Shown: one piece after another, positions 59,990-64,000 of the stretch | How positions within the stretch are numbered: position 1 is the first letter of the stretch | How the letters are laid out: each line of letters opens with the position of its first letter | Origin: Fen-549 sp050011315 | Lineage (GTDB): Bacteria > Actinomycetota > Thermoleophilia > Gaiellales > Gaiellaceae | NCBI GenBank assembly: GCA_050011315.1 | Contig: JBEKJI010000007.1 | Span: 27,897 to 91,896 of the forward strand | Length of the DNA stretch: 64,000 nt | Direction of reading: 5' to 3' | Made by a program: the position numbers and the translations under genes | The notes under the pieces: generated by a model | The model's database searches: none | Told to the model about the DNA's origin: nothing | What the model saw: the letters and a program-made list of their open reading frames with translations, nothing else

Positions 59990-60108
59990 ACCGGCCTACG
60001 GAGCCGCCTGATGCCGCTGACCGCACTTCGCTCTCCGGGGCCGTGTGACGACACTGTCCCTCCGGCGAAGCACGGCCAGCGGCGCCCCGAGAAAGCGGGA
60101 GACAATTT
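59990..60108 (-). repeat. Structured dispersed repeat, family R1, copy 3
   Basis: Read on the minus strand, it matches copies 1 and 2. The stem formed by 60073-60081 and 60015-60023 (CGCTGGCCG/CGGTCAGCG) keeps pairing by compensatory change and one G-U wobble. The inner hairpin is GTGT/ACAC. It lies about 100 bases upstream of the SRP RNA, on the opposite strand. Confidence 0.6.
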
Positions 60109-60206
60109 GGTTTCGTACCGACTAGTTCGACCCCGGGCGGCGGCGGCACCCGGCCGCGTTTCTCTTCCTCCCGATCCCCCGTTGCTACGATCGCCACAGT
60201 CACTGG

Positions 60207-60329
60207 GATCGGGTTGGATCGACCGGGCCCCGGGCAGTGGGAGCTTGCGAACCGCGTCAGATCCGGAAGGAAGCAGCGCTAAGCAATTCCTTCCAGGTGC
60301 ACGGCAAGCCCGGTCGATCGAGCCCGATC
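60207..60329 (+). ncRNA. ffs: Signal recognition particle RNA (small, 4.5S type)
   Basis: The SRP domain IV signature GTCAGATCCGGAAGGAAGCA with the following GC lies at 60256-60277. The ends form a long stem: GATCGGG..GGATCGACCGGG at the 5' end pairs with CCCGGTCGATC..CCCGATC at the 3' end. It binds Ffh for membrane-protein targeting. Its position close to dnaX and ybaB is the usual one in many bacteria. A TACGAT hexamer at 60186-60191 is a possible -10 box. Confidence 0.92.
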
Positions 60330-60349
60330 GAATACGTTCGCTACCTGTC

Positions 60350-60412
60350 GTCGTCCAGACAATGTGCGAAACGCGTCAGATCCGGAAGGAAGCAGCGCGA
60401 GAACTCATTTCG
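60350..60412 (+). pseudogene. Partial SRP RNA copy (domain IV core)
   Basis: TGCGAAACGCGTCAGATCCG and the following GAAGGAAGCAGCGC repeat the core of the true SRP RNA 105 bases upstream almost exactly. The rest of the molecule is not continuous. Confidence 0.7.
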
Positions 60413-60562
60413 GAATGAAGGCCCGCCGGCTGGGCGTGATCGGTGGGCGAGATGCTAGGACGCAGCGCCTCGTTCGTAGCAGGGCTACGGGCGAGGCCGA
60501 GGACAACGCAGATCGTCTGCCGAGCGCGGCCAGACGGTGGAGCGCTTCGTTTCGAAAGGAGT

Positions 60563-60612
60563 TCCAGACAATCCCTCCCAGGTGCGCGGCAAGCCCGGTC
60601 GATCCAGCCCGT
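60563..60612 (+). pseudogene. Partial SRP RNA copy (3' strand)
   Basis: CCCAGGTGCGCGGCAAGCCC and the following GGTCGATCCAGCCCG match the 3' half of the SRP RNA (60292-60325). TCCAGACAAT occurs both here and just before the core copy, suggesting that one duplicated gene was split by about 150 bases. Confidence 0.65.
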
Positions 60613-60661
60613 CACCCGCTCAACACGGGAGAAGCGGTACCGCTCTCCGCGATAAGCGTCG

Positions 60662-61639
60662 TCAGGGTCTTGGGTGAGCCGACAGGAACGACCAGGCGGC
60701 GGCGCTCGAATCGAAGCTCGACGACGACGAGGGCATCCAGGCATGGCCCGCGCCTTCGACCTTGACCCATTCGACGATCGCGCCGGCCTTGCAGTGCCGC
60801 CAGATCTCGTAGCTCAGGTCGGGATCATCCGCGTCGGTGGAGGTCAGCGTGCCGCGGCGGCAGCCGTTGGAGGCCGCGAGCTTCTTCAGCCCCTGTCTTG
60901 GCGGTGGGAAGTCGACTCCAGAGGGATCCATCGAGCCGACGCCGCCGTCGATCGGCACGAACGAATCGGCGCTGCCGTGGATCTCCAGCACGGCGCCGGG
61001 CTTTCTGTAGCGGCACTTGTTGACGAAGAGCGTGCCCGATTGCACCGCGACGGCGACGACCTTGTTGGAGAGCTGGCAGGCCAGGCGCAGGCCCATCATC
61101 GCCCCGTTCGAGTGGCCCGCTGCAAAGACGCGCTTCTGGTTAACGTTGTATTCGCTCTCGACCTCGTCGATCAGCAGCGAGACGAAGCGGACGTCGTTCA
61201 CGTTGTCGAGCTTCTGTTGGGCCGAGCCGCAACAGCCGCCGGCGTTCCAGACGCGCCCGCCCGCCTCGTCTGACGACCAGGTCCCGTCCGGGTAGACGAT
61301 CAGGAACCGATTCGCCTCTGCGAGGCCGTCGAAGCCGGAGTTGTTCTCGAAGTTCTTGGCCGAGCCGCCGCGGCCATGCAGGGCGACGAGCAAGGGAACG
61401 TGCTTCTTTCTCGATAACGACCTCGGCACGTAGAGGCGATAGGTGCGCCGCCGTCCGTCGGGTGTGCGCAACGAGCCCTTGACCACCGTCCCTGTCGCCT
61501 CGACCGCGGGCTTTATCGGCGCGCCGTAGGGCACCAAGCCACCCCCGGTCGAAGCACCCGCAGCTCTCGGGGCGGCACCGGCGCCGGAAGACAGCGCGAG
61601 CGCGGCGCAAACGGCAATCGAGACCGGCAGCGGCTTCAT
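60662..61639 (-). CDS. Secreted PHB depolymerase-like esterase
   Basis: A 325-residue alpha/beta hydrolase of the LpqC/poly-3-hydroxybutyrate depolymerase or feruloyl esterase group. A signal peptide (MKPLPVSIAVCAALALSSGA) is followed by PLLVALHGRGGSAKNF (oxyanion region), the nucleophile in FAAGHSNGAMMGLRLA, Asp in EIHGSADSFVPIDGG and His in EGAGHAWMP. Cysteine pairs (GGCCGS, NKCRYR) suggest disulfides. It is divergent from dnaX, with about 135 bases between. Confidence 0.88.
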   Translation of the reverse strand: MKPLPVSIAVCAALALSSGAGAAPRAAGASTGGGLVPYGAPIKPAVEATGTVVKGSLRTPDGRRRTYRLYVPRSLSRKKHVPLLVALHGRGGSAKNFENNSGFDGLAEANRFLIVYPDGTWSSDEAGGRVWNAGGCCGSAQQKLDNVNDVRFVSLLIDEVESEYNVNQKRVFAAGHSNGAMMGLRLACQLSNKVVAVAVQSGTLFVNKCRYRKPGAVLEIHGSADSFVPIDGGVGSMDPSGVDFPPPRQGLKKLAASNGCRRGTLTSTDADDPDLSYEIWRHCKAGAIVEWVKVEGAGHAWMPSSSSSFDSSAAAWSFLSAHPRP

Positions 61640-61704
61640 GAGCTCTCTTCGATGGTAACCCGAACGACTGTTGCGAACCAGAGCGACTCGGGAGACCGAT
61701 TCGT

Positions 61705-61775
61705 GCTTGGATCGACCGGGCCCGACCGATGCGTCTCGCGCCGTGGTGAATCGATTCGTGCTTGAATCGACCAGG
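61705..61775 (+). repeat. Repeats of ATTCGTGCTTgATCGACC before dnaX
   Basis: GATTCGTGCTTGGATCGACC and GATTCGTGCTTGAATCGACC occur 53 bases apart just before the dnaX start. TTGGATCGACCGGGCCC also equals the 5' strand of the SRP RNA (60214-60230). They look like remnants of the SRP RNA duplication. Confidence 0.5.
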
Positions 61776-63457
61776 TGACCGCGCTCTACCGGAAATACCG
61801 CCCGCTGGACTTCGACGAGGTCGTCGGGCAGGAGGCCGTCGTGCGCACGCTCAAGAACGCGATCACGCACGGGCAGGTGCGGCAGGCCTACCTGTTCGCG
61901 GGGCCGCGCGGGACGGGGAAAACCTCGCTGGCGCGGATCCTGGCCAAGAGCCTGAACTGCGTCCAGGGGCCGACGGTCACACCCGACAAGACCTGCAACG
62001 TCTGCCAGACGATCGCGTCCGGCACCTCGCTCGACGTGATCGAGATGGACGCCGCCTCGCAGCGCGGCATCGACGACATCCGCGAAATCCGCGACAGAGT
62101 AGTCCTGCAACCGGTCGAAGGCCGCTACAAGGTCTACATCCTCGACGAGGCGCATCAGCTCACCGAGGCGGCCTGGAACGCGCTCCTGAAGCTGATCGAG
62201 GAACCGCCGCCGCACCTCGTCTTCATCTTCTGCACGACCGAGCTCTCGAAGGTGATCGCCACCGTGCGCTCGCGCTGCCAGGTCTTCTCCTTCGCGCGCC
62301 CGCGCCTGCCCGAGCTGGTGCAGGTGCTGGAGCACGTCTGCAAGGCCGAGGAGATCGAGGCGCCGGAGGCGGTGCTGGCGCTGATCGCCCGGGCCGCGCG
62401 CGGCTCCTTCCGCGACGCCGTCTCGCTGCTCGATCAGCTCTCCTCGGCGACCGAGCGCAAGCTCAGCGTCCAGGCGGTGCTGCAGCTGCTCGGCGCGATC
62501 GAGGAGGACGCCCTCTTCCGCCTGCTCGACCTGGTCGTCGTCGGCGACACGGCCGGCGCGCTCGTCTTCATCGAGGAACTCTCCAGCCAGGGCCAGGATC
62601 TGGGCCGCCTGATCGGCGACCTGCTCGAGCACCTGCGCCACCTGATGCTCGTCCAGCACATGGGCGAGGTGCCCGAGACCCTGCCGGTGACCGAGGAGAC
62701 GCGTGGGCGGCTGCGCGAGCAGGCGCACCAGCTTCCTCAGGCGACCGTTCTTCGGCTCTGCGACCTCCTCGGCGATGCGATCGGCGACATGCGTGCCGGA
62801 GGCGATCCGCGCCTGCCGCTCGAGCTGGCGCTGGTGAAAGCGACCCGGCCCGCGGCCGATCTCTCCTGGGAGGCGCTCTCGCACCGGCTCGAGCTGCTCG
62901 AGCAACGGCCCGCCGGCGCCGCGGCGGCACCCGCGCAGGCTACTCCGGCGAAACCGGCGGTGACGAAGAAAACCAAGGCCAAGACCGCGCCCGAAACGCC
63001 AACCGAGCCCGCAGCCGCGGAGGAGCCGGCGCAGGCAGAGGAAGCGCCCGAGCCCGAAGAGGTGATCGCCGCGAGCCCCGTGGACGATTCCGTCAGCGTC
63101 GAGTTGCAGCGCCTGCAGGAGGCCTGGCAGCGCTCGATCGTGCCGGCGATCGCCTCGATTCCGGCCCGCTCGCTCTTCCAGGAAGCGCATCCGGTCGCGC
63201 TCGAGGGCACGCGCCTGAAGATCGAGTTCCCGCGCAGCGCCTCCTTCCATCGCAACCTGGCCGGAGACGAGAAGAACTCGAGCCAGCTCGCCGAGGCGCT
63301 CTACGAGCTGACCGGCGCGCGCCTGAGTCTCGAGTTCGTGATTGCGGAGGCGCCGGCGGACGAGGCCGTACCGGTCGCGGAGGGCGAGCCGCCGCCCGGA
63401 AATGATCTGTTCTCGCTGCTCAAGGACGAGTTCGACGCCCGTGAGGTCGAGGAGTAG
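61775..63457 (+). CDS. dnaX: DNA polymerase III subunit gamma/tau
   Basis: This 560-residue clamp-loader ATPase has Walker A LFAGPRGTGKTSLARILAKS, a zinc-binding CNVCQTIASG with an upstream cysteine, Walker B VYILDEAHQLTEAAWNALLK and sensor 1 FIFCTTELSKVIATVRSRCQ. Domain III and an Ala/Pro/Glu-rich tau-like linker follow (residues 375-440), then a C-terminal region to FSLLKDEFDA. GTG start; no strong ribosome binding site is seen. ybaB follows after 22 bases. Confidence 0.96.
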   Translation: MTALYRKYRPLDFDEVVGQEAVVRTLKNAITHGQVRQAYLFAGPRGTGKTSLARILAKSLNCVQGPTVTPDKTCNVCQTIASGTSLDVIEMDAASQRGIDDIREIRDRVVLQPVEGRYKVYILDEAHQLTEAAWNALLKLIEEPPPHLVFIFCTTELSKVIATVRSRCQVFSFARPRLPELVQVLEHVCKAEEIEAPEAVLALIARAARGSFRDAVSLLDQLSSATERKLSVQAVLQLLGAIEEDALFRLLDLVVVGDTAGALVFIEELSSQGQDLGRLIGDLLEHLRHLMLVQHMGEVPETLPVTEETRGRLREQAHQLPQATVLRLCDLLGDAIGDMRAGGDPRLPLELALVKATRPAADLSWEALSHRLELLEQRPAGAAAAPAQATPAKPAVTKKTKAKTAPETPTEPAAAEEPAQAEEAPEPEEVIAASPVDDSVSVELQRLQEAWQRSIVPAIASIPARSLFQEAHPVALEGTRLKIEFPRSASFHRNLAGDEKNSSQLAEALYELTGARLSLEFVIAEAPADEAVPVAEGEPPPGNDLFSLLKDEFDAREVEE

Positions 63458-63479
63458 GGAATACGGGAAGGATTCTCAT

Positions 63480-63791
63480 ATGTCGATGGACATGAACGAG
63501 CTGATGAGGCAGGCCCAGCAGATGCAGGCCGAGATGCAGCGCCTTCAGGAGGAGGCGACCGCCGAGACGGTCGATGCTTCTGCCGGGGGTGGAATGGTGC
63601 TCGCGAAAGCGAACGGCGCCCGTGAGATCGTGTCGGTCTCGATCAAGCCAGAGGCGATCGACGCAACCAACCCCGAGATGCTCGAAGACCTGGTCGTCGC
63701 CGCCGTCAACGAGGCGCTGCGCGCGGCCGATCGCATGCTGCAAGCCAAGCTGGGCGGCCTGATGGGCGGCCTCGGTCTTCCCGGGCTTTGA
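63480..63791 (+). CDS. ybaB: YbaB/EbfC nucleoid-associated protein
   Basis: The 103-residue DNA-binding protein starts MSMDMNELMRQAQQMQAEMQ, then ATAETVDASAGGGMV, ANGAREIVSVSIKPEAID and PEMLEDLVVAAVNEALRAAD, with a Gly/Leu-rich tail (LGGLMGGLGLPGL). It forms tweezer-like dimers on DNA. The ATG at 63480 follows GGAAGGATTCTCAT. The usual third gene, recR, is not found after it. Confidence 0.95.
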   Translation: MSMDMNELMRQAQQMQAEMQRLQEEATAETVDASAGGGMVLAKANGAREIVSVSIKPEAIDATNPEMLEDLVVAAVNEALRAADRMLQAKLGGLMGGLGLPGL

Positions 63792-63922
63792 TCCGCTCCT
63801 AAGCGTCGCGCTGATTCCGAGGCGGACTCGTGAGCGACATGCTAATTCGGCACGAAGCCGACACATTCTCGTGCGCCTTTTCTCGATACCGTGCTCCGCC
63901 CCGTGGGACGCTTCTATGGTTG

Positions 63923-64000
63923 TCAAGCCTCACAGAAGGATCCCTCCTCGACCATGAGTCGGTAGAGGCGGCGGCAGAGCATGCGCTTGACGCAGCGAAT
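63923..64000 (-). CDS. Transposase C-terminus, IS110-like, partial
   Basis: The minus strand is open from the right edge to a TGA at 63923 and ends in IRCVKRMLCRRLYRLMVEEG. The R-C-x-K-R-x-x-x-R-x-x-Y pattern is typical of the last helix of IS110/IS1111 transposases. Only 25 residues are inside the window, so the family is uncertain. Confidence 0.4.
   Translation of the reverse strand: MRCVKRMLCRRLYRLMVEEGSFCEA

Noticed and set aside
57400..60200. A second attachment site for island 2 (copy of the tRNA-Val 3' end)
   Set aside because: I looked for GCTGGTTCAATCCCAGCTGC or its complement near the right border and saw none, so the right end is left open.
61640..63250. Extension of the esterase frame upstream through dnaX antisense (862 codons in all)
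   Set aside because: The real esterase begins with a signal peptide at 61639. The rest is antisense to dnaX with biased composition.

Overview
The window is high-GC bacterial DNA with many GTG starts, GGAGG-type ribosome binding sites and short intergenic spaces. It looks like a deep-branching actinobacterium. The single-domain AICAR transformylase, the orphan GroES, the type of serS/dnaX neighbourhood and the IS110-like end would fit Thermoleophilia (Solirubrobacterales/Gaiellales), but that placement is inference and no ribosomal RNA is present to test it.

Chromosomal core, left (1-13670). The window opens inside a membrane-protein gene that runs off the left edge. It is followed by tRNA-Ala(CGC), a CDF-like transporter, a LacI-type sensor without a DNA-binding domain, a metallo-beta-lactamase hydrolase, two HAD phosphatases, serS, tRNA-Ser(TGA), an AICAR transformylase, fabF and a GroES-like gene. 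After a conserved nuclease-fold gene come tRNA-Ser(GCT) and tRNA-Ser(CGA). The intergenic spaces hold several families of short repeats. Two of these fold into hairpins whose stems change in a compensatory way between copies.

Island 1 (13612-31460) is inserted in tRNA-Ser(CGA). A perfect 66-bp direct repeat of the 3' part of the tRNA bounds it. It carries only a fragment of a tyrosine integrase. Its cargo is defence-like: a complete type I restriction-modification operon (hsdM-hsdS-hsdR), a scar of a second hsdR, a nuclease-like two-gene module, HEPN-like proteins, a pentapeptide-repeat membrane protein and several multi-pass membrane proteins. To its right lie tRNA-Ser(GGA) and tRNA-Val(CAC), so all four serine isoacceptors and serS sit in one neighbourhood.

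Island 2 starts in tRNA-Val(CAC) at about 31969 and ends somewhere between 57400 and 60000. Its left part is a compact transfer/maintenance module read leftwards: small membrane proteins, a VirD4/TraD-like coupling ATPase, a replication-relaxation protein, a DNA methyltransferase, ArdA antirestriction, an XRE repressor and a large serine recombinase. Three near-identical palindromes, one of them in the spacer of a good sigma70-type promoter, suggest that the XRE repressor controls the whole module. The middle carries a lower-GC ribosomally made peptide cluster: a 40-residue precursor ending in a Cys-rich tail, a radical SAM/SPASM enzyme and a PIMT/FxLD-type methyltransferase. It is followed by a restriction endonuclease-like protein, a fused type ISP/IIG restriction-modification enzyme, a PIN-like protein, an ImmA/XRE regulatory pair with its own operators, a TIGR04141-like protein, a HEPN-like protein, an antirepressor-like protein and a truncated TIR protein with a ubiquitin-like tail.

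Chromosomal core, right (60000-64000). The SRP RNA gene and broken partial copies of it are followed by an esterase, dnaX and ybaB. At the right edge, where recR would normally follow, there is the end of a probable IS110-type transposase.
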